Positions 32,092 to 37,724 of a stretch of 37,724 bases of DNA are shown here, piece after piece. The notes beneath the pieces are model-generated. The model saw only the letters and a list, made by a program, of their open reading frames with translations, did no database searches and was not told the DNA's origin. Origin of the DNA: an uncultured Oscillospiraceae bacterium. GTDB lineage: Bacteria; Bacillota; Clostridia; Oscillospirales; Oscillospiraceae. The first letter of the stretch is position 1, and every line of letters begins with the position of its first letter. The stretch is taken from contig CALXDU010000014.1 in NCBI GenBank assembly GCA_944387145.1, positions 1 to 37,724 on the forward strand, read 5' to 3'. The translations under genes and the position numbers were made by a program.

Positions 32092-32157
32092 ACTTACTGG
32101 AAAAACAAATGTTGCTCTAGTGCACACAATTAGAAAACCTTTAGGAGGTCAACCAGG

Positions 32158-32595
32158 ATGACAAAACCCAAATATTACATCGTTGAGGCATCTGCTTTGC
32201 CGGAGGTGTTTTTGAAGGTTGCAGAGGCCAAGCGCCTGCTGTCCACTGGGGAGGCATCCACTGTCAACGAGGCTACCCGGATGACGGATATCAGCCGCAG
32301 TGCTTTTTATAAGTATCGGGATTCGGTTTTGCCGTTTCAGAATATGATGACGGGGCGGATTATCACCTTCCAGCTGTTGCTCCATGATGAGCCGGGACTG
32401 CTGTCTGAGCTTCTGCAAGTCTTTGCCAGTGCCAAAGCCAATATCATTACCATCAATTCCATCGTGCCCACCAATGGTACTGCGGTGGTGACGATCTCTG
32501 CCGAGACCATGGATTTGACGGTGACATTGGAAGAACTGCTCAACCAGCTCCAGGCATTCCCTGGCGTGGTGAAGGCGGAAGTTCTGGCCGGATAA
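32158..32595 (+). CDS. ACT-domain regulatory protein (UPF0735/PheB type)
   Basis: A 145-residue protein. Residues 1-65 are a helical region with a helix-turn-helix look (STVNEATRMTDISRSAFYKYRD), and 70-145 form an ACT domain (ITFQLLLHDEPGLLSELLQVFASAKANIITINS) that usually binds an amino acid. This is the pattern of PheB-like proteins often found next to homoserine dehydrogenase or aspartate-family genes in Firmicutes. Here it stands upstream of an aspartate kinase that lacks its own ACT domains. AGGAGG lies 9 bases before the ATG. A terminator separates it from the kinase gene. Confidence 0.9.
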   Translation: MTKPKYYIVEASALPEVFLKVAEAKRLLSTGEASTVNEATRMTDISRSAFYKYRDSVLPFQNMMTGRIITFQLLLHDEPGLLSELLQVFASAKANIITINSIVPTNGTAVVTISAETMDLTVTLEELLNQLQAFPGVVKAEVLAG

Positions 32596-32621
32596 AAGAT
32601 AGCAAACAGGATGTCTTGAAG

Positions 32622-32649
32622 ACTGCTGCCTCCGGGCGGCAGTTTTTTA
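32622..32649 (+). terminator. Terminator after the ACT-domain gene
   Basis: ACTGCTGCC (32622-32630) pairs with GGCGGCAGT (32635-32643) around TCCG, followed by a T-tract. One G-T pair is included. Confidence 0.85.
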
Positions 32650-32730
32650 TGCCGGAACCGGGAAGAAATGGAACGTAAGGTTCGTCACCATTCGCCCCGG
32701 GTGACATACGATAACCTGGGAGGGATCGAT

Positions 32731-33453
32731 ATGCTAATCGTACAGAAATACGGAGGAACTTCGCTGGCGGATGCCCAGCGCATCGGCAATGCCGCTGGCA
32801 GAGCGGTGGAATTGGCCCGGCAGGGTAACCAGGTGGTTGTGGTGGTCTCCGCCCAGGGGGATACTACGGATTTGCTGATTGAAAAGGCTCTCCAGATCAA
32901 CCGGCAGGGTGCTGCACGGGAGATGGATGCTTACCTTGCTGCCGGGGAACAGATGTCGGCGGGGCTCATGGCCATGGCCATCGGCGCCATGGGCTATCCG
33001 GCGGTGAGCATGACCGGCTGGCAGGCAGGGATTGCCACTGACGGGGTTCATGGCAATGCCAGAATTGTCAACGTGGATACCTGCCGCATCCGGCAGGAGC
33101 TGGATGGGGGGAAAATCGTGGTGGTGGCAGGTTTCCAGGGGCTTGACCCGGAAGGAGACATCACCACCCTGGGCCGGGGCGGCTCGGATACTACGGCAGT
33201 GGCTCTGGCGGGATACCTGCACGCAGACAAATGCCAGATCTTTACCGATGTAGACGGTGTTTACGACCGGGACCCCCGGCTATACTCCGATGCAGTCCGA
33301 TTCGGGCGGATCGGGTATGAAAAGATGCTGGGCCTCATCGAAAACGGCGCTCAGGTGCTCCATGACCGCAGCGTGGAACTAGCCCGGGAATTCGGCATCC
33401 CGTTGGAGGTTCTCTCGGCCTTTACCGGGGAGCCGGGAACCATTGTGGGCTAG
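32731..33453 (+). CDS. Aspartate kinase, catalytic domain only (ACT domains absent)
   Basis: A 240-residue protein that matches the amino-acid kinase domain of aspartokinases: VQKYGGTS at the start, VVSAQGDTTD, GRGGSDTTAVALA, and FTDVDGVYDRDPR. It ends naturally at VLSAFTGEPGTIVG, the point where normal aspartokinases (about 400 residues) continue into two ACT domains that bind lysine or threonine. No ACT-coding sequence is found in any frame downstream before infC, so a simple frameshift is unlikely. Catalytic residues look complete. Loss of the ACT part would remove classical feedback control and the usual dimer interface. GGGAGGG precedes ATG 32731; the longer frame from 32668 has no such site. 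An ACT-only protein is encoded just upstream. Confidence 0.85.
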   Translation: MLIVQKYGGTSLADAQRIGNAAGRAVELARQGNQVVVVVSAQGDTTDLLIEKALQINRQGAAREMDAYLAAGEQMSAGLMAMAIGAMGYPAVSMTGWQAGIATDGVHGNARIVNVDTCRIRQELDGGKIVVVAGFQGLDPEGDITTLGRGGSDTTAVALAGYLHADKCQIFTDVDGVYDRDPRLYSDAVRFGRIGYEKMLGLIENGAQVLHDRSVELAREFGIPLEVLSAFTGEPGTIVG

Positions 33454-33502
33454 CTGGAATAATCCTACCCAGCTGGGGCATAAGATATTCCGTCAGGCAG
33501 AG

Positions 33503-33527
33503 AAAATTCGGATTTAGCCGATTTTTT
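33503..33527 (+). terminator. Terminator after the aspartate kinase gene
   Basis: AAAATTCGG (33503-33511) pairs with CCGATTTTT (33518-33526) with one mismatch, ending in a T-tract. It lies directly before the infC promoter. Confidence 0.55.
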
Positions 33528-33538
33528 CGGAAAAGGCC

Positions 33539-33567
33539 TTGACAAGTCCGAATACCTGTGATAAAAT
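33539..33567 (+). promoter_or_regulatory. infC operon promoter
   Basis: A consensus TTGACA (33539-33544), a 17-base spacer and TAAAAT (33562-33567). The transcript would start near 33574 and carry a leader of about 144 bases. Confidence 0.88.
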
Positions 33568-33573
33568 GCTCGG

Positions 33574-33717
33574 GTAATAAAGAAGGCTGAACATCCGCCT
33601 CACCGTAAGCTTGTGCAAAACGGTTCATATTCCACGTTCCCCACTTATGGGAGATGCTGCGAATTGTGCGGATGCTTTGGCATCCGCTTTTTTGTTGTTT
33701 ATCTGGAGGTGCTTACC
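33574..33717 (+). promoter_or_regulatory. infC leader with transcription attenuator (L20-leader-like)
   Basis: The leader holds an intrinsic terminator: GCGGATGC (33668-33675) pairs with GCATCCGC (33680-33687) and a T-run follows (33688-33693). The heptamer CATCCGC occurs twice, upstream at 33592-33598 and as part of the terminator 3' arm, and both copies can pair with GCGGATG (33668-33674). The upstream pairing would break the terminator and let transcription continue. In Bacillus the infC-rpmI-rplT operon is controlled by L20 through exactly this sort of mutually exclusive pairing; L20 involvement here is inferred. Confidence 0.75.
33668..33693 (+). terminator. Leader terminator of the infC attenuator
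   Basis: A perfect 8-bp GC-rich stem with a TTTG loop and a run of six T's, ending 24 bases before the infC start codon. It lies inside the leader, not after a gene. Confidence 0.85.
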
Positions 33718-34236
33718 ATCGCAAAGTTAGATCATCAGCTCAACGAGGAGATCCGGGACAAGGAGATTCGCCTCATCGGTGCCGACGGTGCCCAGCTGGG
33801 CATTATGTCCGCCGCCCAGGCCAATGCCATGGCAGAAGAACAGGGCATGGATCTGGTGAAGATTTCTCCCAATGCCGTCCCTCCCGTCTGCAAGATTATG
33901 GATTATTCCAAGTTCTGCTTCGATCAGAAGAAGCGGGAAAAGGAAGCCAAGAAAAACCAGCGGGTTGTGGAAATCAAGGAAATCCGTATGAGTCCCAGCA
34001 TCGATACCAACGACTTTGATACCAAGGTTCGTGCGGCCCAGAAATTCCTGAGCGACGGCAACCGGGTGAAGGTCAGTGTCCGCTTCCGCGGCCGTGAGAT
34101 GGCGCACACCAATCTGGGTGAAAAGCTGCTCATGGACTTTGCCCAGGACTGCGCTGAGATCGCCACCATGGAGAAGAATCCCAAGCTGGAAGGCCGCTTC
34201 ATGGCGATGTTCCTGACCCCCAAAAATAGCAAGTAA
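33718..34236 (+). CDS. infC: Translation initiation factor IF-3, starting with AUC
   Basis: A 172-residue factor that binds the 30S subunit and checks start codons. The N-terminal domain contains [22 protein letters not shown], and the C-terminal domain contains [31 protein letters not shown] and FMAMFLTP. Family homology and a strong GGAGG (33705-33709), 8 bases away, both point to ATC at 33718 as the start codon. The in-frame ATG at 33613 lies before the attenuator and cannot be right. Rare start codons are an established self-control device for IF-3 genes, because IF-3 itself discriminates against them. The gene leads the rpmI-rplT operon. Confidence 0.95.
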   Translation: MAKLDHQLNEEIRDKEIRLIGADGAQLGIMSAAQANAMAEEQGMDLVKISPNAVPPVCKIMDYSKFCFDQKKREKEAKKNQRVVEIKEIRMSPSIDTNDFDTKVRAAQKFLSDGNRVKVSVRFRGREMAHTNLGEKLLMDFAQDCAEIATMEKNPKLEGRFMAMFLTPKNSK

Positions 34237-34280
34237 GTATTTCATACTTTATACAAAAGACAATGGAAGGAGAACCACCT

Positions 34281-34478
34281 ATGCCCAAGCTGAAGACCCA
34301 TAGCGGTGCAAAGAAGAGATTCAACCTGACCAAGACCGGTAAGGTTAAGAGAGCGCACGCTTACAAGAGCCACATCCTGACCAAGAAGACCACCAAGCGT
34401 ACCCGCCATCTGCGTGCTACCGCTTACGCCGATATGACCAATATCGACGCAATCAAGAAGATGATTCCCTACAAGTAA
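34281..34478 (+). CDS. rpmI: 50S ribosomal protein L35
   Basis: A 65-residue basic protein of the large subunit. It has the family's [14 protein letters not shown] start, [18 protein letters not shown] and the final [14 protein letters not shown] lies just before ATG 34281; the in-frame ATG at 34263 precedes this site and is not used. It is the middle gene of the infC-rpmI-rplT operon and shares its control. Confidence 0.98.
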   Translation: MPKLKTHSGAKKRFNLTKTGKVKRAHAYKSHILTKKTTKRTRHLRATAYADMTNIDAIKKMIPYK

Positions 34479-34499
34479 GGCAGAAGGAGGATACGAAAA

Positions 34500-34856
34500 A
34501 TGGCAAGAGTTAAAGGCGCAATGATGACGCGCAAGAGAAGAAATGCTACCCTGAAGCTGGCTAAGGGCTATTGGGGTTCCAAGTCCAAGCACTTCAAGAT
34601 GGCCAAGCAGCAGGTCATGAAGTCCGGCAACTACGCTTTCAAGGGCCGCAAGCTGAAGAAGCGTGACTACCGCCGTCTGTGGATCACCCGTATCAGCGCT
34701 TCCGTCGCTCCCTACGGCATGAACTACTCCACCTTCATGAACGGCATCAAGAAGGCCGGCATCGAGATGAACCGCAAGAGCCTGTCCGAGATGGCTATCC
34801 AGGACGCAGCTGCTTTCGCTGCTGTCGTGGAGAAGGCTAAGGCTGCTCTGAACTAA
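34500..34856 (+). CDS. rplT: 50S ribosomal protein L20
   Basis: A 118-residue basic protein that binds 23S rRNA early in assembly. The sequence is typical: [45 protein letters not shown], and [31 protein letters not shown]. In Firmicutes L20 also represses its own operon by binding the infC leader. A GGAGG ribosome site lies in the 21-base gap after rpmI, and a strong terminator follows. Confidence 0.98.
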   Translation: MARVKGAMMTRKRRNATLKLAKGYWGSKSKHFKMAKQQVMKSGNYAFKGRKLKKRDYRRLWITRISASVAPYGMNYSTFMNGIKKAGIEMNRKSLSEMAIQDAAAFAAVVEKAKAALN

Positions 34857-34869
34857 GCAAAATGCTAAG

Positions 34870-34899
34870 AAACCCTGCTGAATTTTCAGCAGGGTTTTT
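34870..34899 (+). terminator. Terminator of the infC-rpmI-rplT operon
   Basis: A perfect 12-bp stem (AAACCCTGCTGA, 34870-34881, with 34886-34897), a 4-base loop and a T-tract. The next gene starts 16 bases later, so some read-through or a promoter inside the operon end would be needed to transcribe it. Confidence 0.92.
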
Positions 34900-34915
34900 C
34901 CGTTGGAGGGATGGT

Positions 34916-35767
34916 ATGGAACTGAAATGGACGGCCCGGCGGGAGGGAAAACTGTCGTCGTTTCTGCTGGGAGAACTGCGGATGTCCGCAGGACTGATGA
35001 ACAAGTACAAATGGGGCGACGGCATCCGGGTCAATGGGGTGCCCCAGAGAACCAACTATCCCGTGAAGCCCGGGGATATCATCACCGTTTCCTGGGAGGA
35101 AATGCCCCCGGATTACCCGGCGGAGGATGGAGCTTTGACGGTCCTGTACGAGGATGATTTCCTCCTGGCGGTGGACAAGCCTGCCGGGATGCTGATTCAT
35201 CCGTCCCATTCCCAGAACACCGGAACCCTGGCAAACCTGGTTTATGGATATTATCAGAAAACCGGGCACAGCGGGGCCTTCCATCCCATGACCCGGCTGG
35301 ATCGGGATACCTTCGGCATTGTGCTTTTGGCAAAAAATGCCCATGTCCATAATCTGCTGCAGCAGGTGCCCATTCAGAAAACCTACCATGCCCTGACCTT
35401 CGGCGGGCCGGAGGAAGAGGAGGGGGTCATTGATGCCCCCATTGCCCGAAAACCCCTGCCCAGTCTGCTGCGGGAGATTCGGCCCGACGGGAAACCCTCC
35501 GTGACCCGGTTTCGAGTGTTGGAACGGCGGGGGGAGATTTGCAAGCTGGCCCTGGAGCCGGTGACCGGGCGCACCCATCAGCTGCGGCTGCACTGTGCCT
35601 GGCGGGGATTCCCCATTCTGGGCGATCCGCAGTACGGAAGTTGTCAGTCTCAGGCCCTGTCTCGGCAGCTGGGGCTGAATAGCCAGATGCTCTGCGCCAA
35701 AAGACTGGAATTGGTGCACCCCATGACCGGGGAGAATATGGGGCTGGAATCCGGGATGGAAGTTTGA
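34916..35767 (+). CDS. RluD/RluA-family pseudouridine synthase
   Basis: A 283-residue RNA-modifying enzyme. An N-terminal S4-like segment (about 10-60) is followed by the catalytic domain. The conserved loop reads RLDRDTFG; most relatives have RLDxDTSG, so the catalytic Asp is kept while Ser is Phe. LLAVDKPAGMLIHPS and GRTHQLRLHC are also typical. The target (rRNA or tRNA) is not readable. GGAGGG at 34904-34909 marks ATG 34916; the frame from 34862 lies over the L20 terminator. A hairpin in the gap to the convergent HAD gene follows. Confidence 0.92.
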   Translation: MELKWTARREGKLSSFLLGELRMSAGLMNKYKWGDGIRVNGVPQRTNYPVKPGDIITVSWEEMPPDYPAEDGALTVLYEDDFLLAVDKPAGMLIHPSHSQNTGTLANLVYGYYQKTGHSGAFHPMTRLDRDTFGIVLLAKNAHVHNLLQQVPIQKTYHALTFGGPEEEEGVIDAPIARKPLPSLLREIRPDGKPSVTRFRVLERRGEICKLALEPVTGRTHQLRLHCAWRGFPILGDPQYGSCQSQALSRQLGLNSQMLCAKRLELVHPMTGENMGLESGMEV

Positions 35768-35781
35768 TTTCCAGAAGAAAC

Positions 35782-35809
35782 CCCCGTGGAACGGTTCTGT
35801 TCCACGGGG
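35782..35809. terminator. Hairpin between convergent pseudouridine synthase and HAD genes
   Basis: A perfect 11-bp stem (CCCCGTGGAAC with GTTCCACGGGG) around a 6-base loop, set between two convergent stop codons. The flanking T-runs are weak on both strands (TTTCTTC on the minus side). Confidence 0.65.
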
Positions 35810-35816
35810 AGATTGC

Positions 35817-36506
35817 TTATTTCCGGGATTCCAGCAGGGCGGGGATATCCGCCAGGGAATCGGCTTTGGCGTAGAGCAGGGGAAGAGTGGCTTCGTCGGG
35901 CTGGTCTAAGTCCGGGACGATTACCGGCAGGCATCCGGCACGATAGGCTGAGAGAATGCCTGCGGGGGAATCCTCCAAAGCCAGGCAGTTTTCCGGGGAA
36001 AGACCCAGCTGGGCAGCGCCGTGGAGGTAGATATCCGGAGCGGGTTTGCCCCGGGGAACTTCGTAGCCGCTGCAGATTTTGGCGAACCGGTGGTATAGGC
36101 CCAGGGGTTCCAGGTAAGCGCGAATCCGGTCCATGGGGGAAGAGCTGGTAATGGCGGCGGGAATGTGGTGCTCGTCCAGGTAGTCCAGCAGCGGGACTAT
36201 GCCCGGCTTCGGCTCCACACCGTGCTGGCGGATGTAGGCATCCATCTTTTCAATCCGCCGGGCCCGGAATTCCGGGTAGGAAGCCCCGGGTCCAAAGTAG
36301 CGGGTCAGCTGCTCCTGTCCGGCAGCTTTATTCAGGCTGCGCATGCCCAGCGCCTGCTCCCAGGTCATAGGAAAGCCCAGACTATGGGCGGCCTCCCGCC
36401 AGAACCGGGCATACAGCTTTTCTGTATCCAGCACCAGCCCGTCCATATCAAACAGTACTCCCAGAACGGGACGGCTGCGTTCCGGCTGAAAAATTTTATA
36501 TCCCAT
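35817..36506 (-). CDS. HAD-superfamily phosphatase/phosphomutase (beta-phosphoglucomutase-like)
   Basis: A 229-residue HAD enzyme. Motif I is FDMDGLVLDTE with D20 and D22, followed by a helical cap, ITSSSP as motif II, GKPAPDIYL as motif III and ALEDSPAGILSA as motif IV, the pattern of beta-phosphoglucomutase and sugar-phosphate phosphatases. It starts 7 bases after the stop of the glucokinase gene with GAGGA close by, so it is cotranscribed with it and probably acts on a phosphorylated sugar. The earlier frame start (36620) would overlap the kinase gene by over 100 bases and lacks homology. Mutase and phosphatase activities cannot be told apart here. Confidence 0.9.
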   Translation of the reverse strand: MGYKIFQPERSRPVLGVLFDMDGLVLDTEKLYARFWREAAHSLGFPMTWEQALGMRSLNKAAGQEQLTRYFGPGASYPEFRARRIEKMDAYIRQHGVEPKPGIVPLLDYLDEHHIPAAITSSSPMDRIRAYLEPLGLYHRFAKICSGYEVPRGKPAPDIYLHGAAQLGLSPENCLALEDSPAGILSAYRAGCLPVIVPDLDQPDEATLPLLYAKADSLADIPALLESRK

Positions 36507-36513
36507 GGAGTCC

Positions 36514-37461
36514 TCAGACGCCGAATTCGTCCAGGGCCAGCTTGAAGGCACCGTAGGCACCGGCGTCGTTGCCCAGAGAGGCCAGGGCGAATCTTGCGGC
36601 GCTGGCGGCATGGAATACATATTTCTGGAAATAAGGCTCGATGCCCTGAATCAGCATCTCGCCGGCCTTGCTGACGCCGCCGCCGATGACCACCACTTCC
36701 GGGTTGACCACGCTGCATACGTTGCCAAGGAACATACCCATATAATTGTAAACCTGGTCCAGAATGGCCTCTGCGGCGGCATCCCCGGCCTTGGCTGCAT
36801 CGAAAATATCCTTGCAGGTCATGTTCTCGACATCACGCAGGGAAGAGGGGGTATCGCAGGCGTCCAGGTAGGATTTTCCCAGACGGACAATGCCGGTAGC
36901 GGAGCAGTACTGCTCAACACAGCCACACTTGCCGCAGTTGCAGGGGACGGTTTCGTTGGGGTTGACTACCAGGTGGCCGATTTCCGCGCCGGAGCCATGG
37001 GCGCCGTGGAGGAGCTTACCTTCTACCACAATGCCGCCGCCTACGCCGGTGCCCAAGGTGACAAAGACCATGTTCTCACAGCCCTGGCCGCCGCCCTTCC
37101 AGAACTCGCCCAGAGCGGCTACGTTAGCATCGTTGCCTGCCTTCACCGGAAAACCGGTGCGCTCGGACAGTGCCTGGGCAATGTTGAACACGCCCCAGCC
37201 CAGGTTGACGCATTTGTTGACCACGCCCTTGGCATTCACCGGGCCGGGAACGCCGATGCCCAGACCCAGAATAGAAGAATCCGCAATGCCGTAGCCTGTC
37301 ATATATTGGCGGATGGAGTCCGCGATATCCGGCAAAATCTGAACGCCGCCGTTATCGGTAACCGTGGGGATTTCCCACTTGTCCAGCATTTTACCGGTTT
37401 CATCAAAATAAGCGATCTTGACGGTGGTGCCGCCCAGGTCGATGCCAAATCCGTATTTCAT
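36514..37461 (-). CDS. glcK: ROK-family glucokinase
   Basis: A 315-residue sugar kinase. It begins KYGFGIDLGGTTVKIAYFD with the ATP-phosphate loop, has PGPVN, AGNDANVAALGE with the catalytic Asp, FVTLGTGVGGGIV, and the zinc-binding CNCGKCGCVEQYCS of ROK proteins. The HTH domain of ROK repressors is absent, so it is an enzyme of glucose phosphorylation. AGGAGGG precedes ATG 37461; the frame extends upstream but the extra 59 residues are not homologous. It is divergent from the probable glucose-6-phosphate isomerase gene, consistent with a glucose-use cluster. Confidence 0.94.
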   Translation of the reverse strand: MKYGFGIDLGGTTVKIAYFDETGKMLDKWEIPTVTDNGGVQILPDIADSIRQYMTGYGIADSSILGLGIGVPGPVNAKGVVNKCVNLGWGVFNIAQALSERTGFPVKAGNDANVAALGEFWKGGGQGCENMVFVTLGTGVGGGIVVEGKLLHGAHGSGAEIGHLVVNPNETVPCNCGKCGCVEQYCSATGIVRLGKSYLDACDTPSSLRDVENMTCKDIFDAAKAGDAAAEAILDQVYNYMGMFLGNVCSVVNPEVVVIGGGVSKAGEMLIQGIEPYFQKYVFHAASAARFALASLGNDAGAYGAFKLALDEFGV

Positions 37462-37491
37462 AGTGAACCCTCCTGATGAATGGATGGTTCT

Positions 37492-37497
37492 ATTATA
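37492..37497 (-). promoter_or_regulatory. -10 element of the glucokinase promoter
   Basis: A perfect TATAAT on the minus strand, 31 bases before the glcK start codon; no good -35 is visible at normal spacing, only a T-rich stretch. Confidence 0.5.
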
Positions 37498-37604
37498 CAT
37501 AATCCCTGAAAAAAAGCCAGAGGGAAATAGAAAAATAGCGAAGAAAAGAAAAGTATAGAAAAGACTCATGGAAAGTTTCACAACTTTTATCAAGGGGCTT
37601 GCGT

Positions 37605-37632
37605 TTGACGGAAATTTGCGGTAACATATACG
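37605..37632 (+). promoter_or_regulatory. Promoter of the rightmost gene
   Basis: TTGACG (37605-37610) and TATACG (37627-37632) are 16 bases apart, in the 210-base divergent gap with glcK. A GGAAAGGA site precedes the start codon at 37672. Confidence 0.5.
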
Positions 37633-37671
37633 GGACATCCCGATATAAAGGAAAGGACGTGTTCCCTAACA

Positions 37672-37724
37672 ATGATTAAAGTTGATATCTCCAATGTCTG
37701 GGGTCAGCTGGCACTGCCGGATCT
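37672..37724 (+). CDS. pgi: Probable glucose-6-phosphate isomerase, first 17 codons (cut by window end)
   Basis: Only the N-terminus is present: MIKVDISNVWGQLALPD, which resembles the start of Clostridia glucose-6-phosphate isomerases. It is preceded by a purine-rich ribosome site and a promoter, and is divergent from a glucokinase gene, consistent with upper glycolysis. Seventeen residues are too few for a firm call. Confidence 0.55.
   Translation, partial: MIKVDISNVWGQLALPD

Noticed and set aside
33454..33502. Frameshifted ACT domain after the aspartate kinase
   Set aside because: All forward frames after the stop were checked by eye; none shows ACT-like sequence before the terminator and infC promoter.
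33613..33717. ATG 33613 as the infC start
   Set aside because: It would place the attenuator inside the coding region and add a Cys/Phe-rich non-homologous stretch; the AUC at 33718 has an ideal ribosome site and family homology.
1..37724. CRISPR array or tRNA genes
   Set aside because: No regularly spaced direct repeats and no cloverleaf with a T-loop GTTCGA-type core were noticed on either strand.

Overview
The window looks like a chromosomal segment of a Gram-positive, low-redundancy Clostridia genome, most likely an Oscillospiraceae/Ruminococcaceae-type gut Firmicute. This is inferred from the gene content: SpoVB- and YtvI-type sporulation membrane proteins, an HU-RqcP pair, the recJ-relA-dtd-MBL-hemZ gene string, an infC-rpmI-rplT operon with an attenuator leader, a bacterial tyrosine kinase/PHP phosphatase pair, and strong AGGAGG-type ribosome binding sites. 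No rRNA, tRNA or CRISPR array was seen.

Region 1 (1-1340) is the edge of a mobile element. It holds the C-terminal end of a large serine recombinase, a small inverted repeat and a short orphan coding remnant, then a phage-endolysin-like peptidoglycan-binding/M15 peptidase closed by a terminator.

Region 2 (1429-20264) is a Wzx/Wzy-type exopolysaccharide or capsule locus. It starts with the priming sugar-phosphate transferase. A promoter then drives the chain-length regulator, BY-kinase and PHP phosphatase, a secreted acidic protein and an LCP-family lipoprotein. After an internal terminator comes a tightly coupled block: two GT4 glycosyltransferases, a radical SAM/SPASM protein, two GT2 glycosyltransferases, a Wzy-like polymerase, a GT52/sialyltransferase-like enzyme, a GT-D fold enzyme, the Wzx flippase, and a two-domain protein pairing a DRE-TIM aldolase with a nucleotide-binding/GT42-like domain. 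A convergent second LCP protein closes the locus. Lipid-linked repeat units would be built on the inner leaflet, flipped by Wzx, polymerised by the Wzy-like protein under kinase/phosphatase control, and attached to the wall by LCP enzymes. No nucleotide-sugar synthesis genes are present, so precursors must come from elsewhere, unless the aldolase fusion and radical SAM protein make or modify an unusual sugar here.

Region 3 (20487-32033, all minus strand) is housekeeping: RqcP, HU, SpoVB, a metal-ligand-depleted amidohydrolase, HemZ, an MBL hydrolase, D-aminoacyl-tRNA deacylase, RelA/SpoT, RecJ and YtvI.

Region 4 (32158-37724) holds an ACT-domain regulator, an aspartate kinase lacking its ACT domains, the infC-rpmI-rplT operon (infC starting with AUC behind an attenuator), an RluD-type pseudouridine synthase, then a minus-strand glucokinase/HAD-phosphatase pair divergent from the start of a probable glucose-6-phosphate isomerase gene.

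The most interesting items are the uncharacterised enzymes in the polysaccharide locus (aldolase fusion, radical SAM, sialyltransferase-like GT), the apparent pseudoenzyme amidohydrolase, the ACT-less aspartokinase and the infC attenuator.
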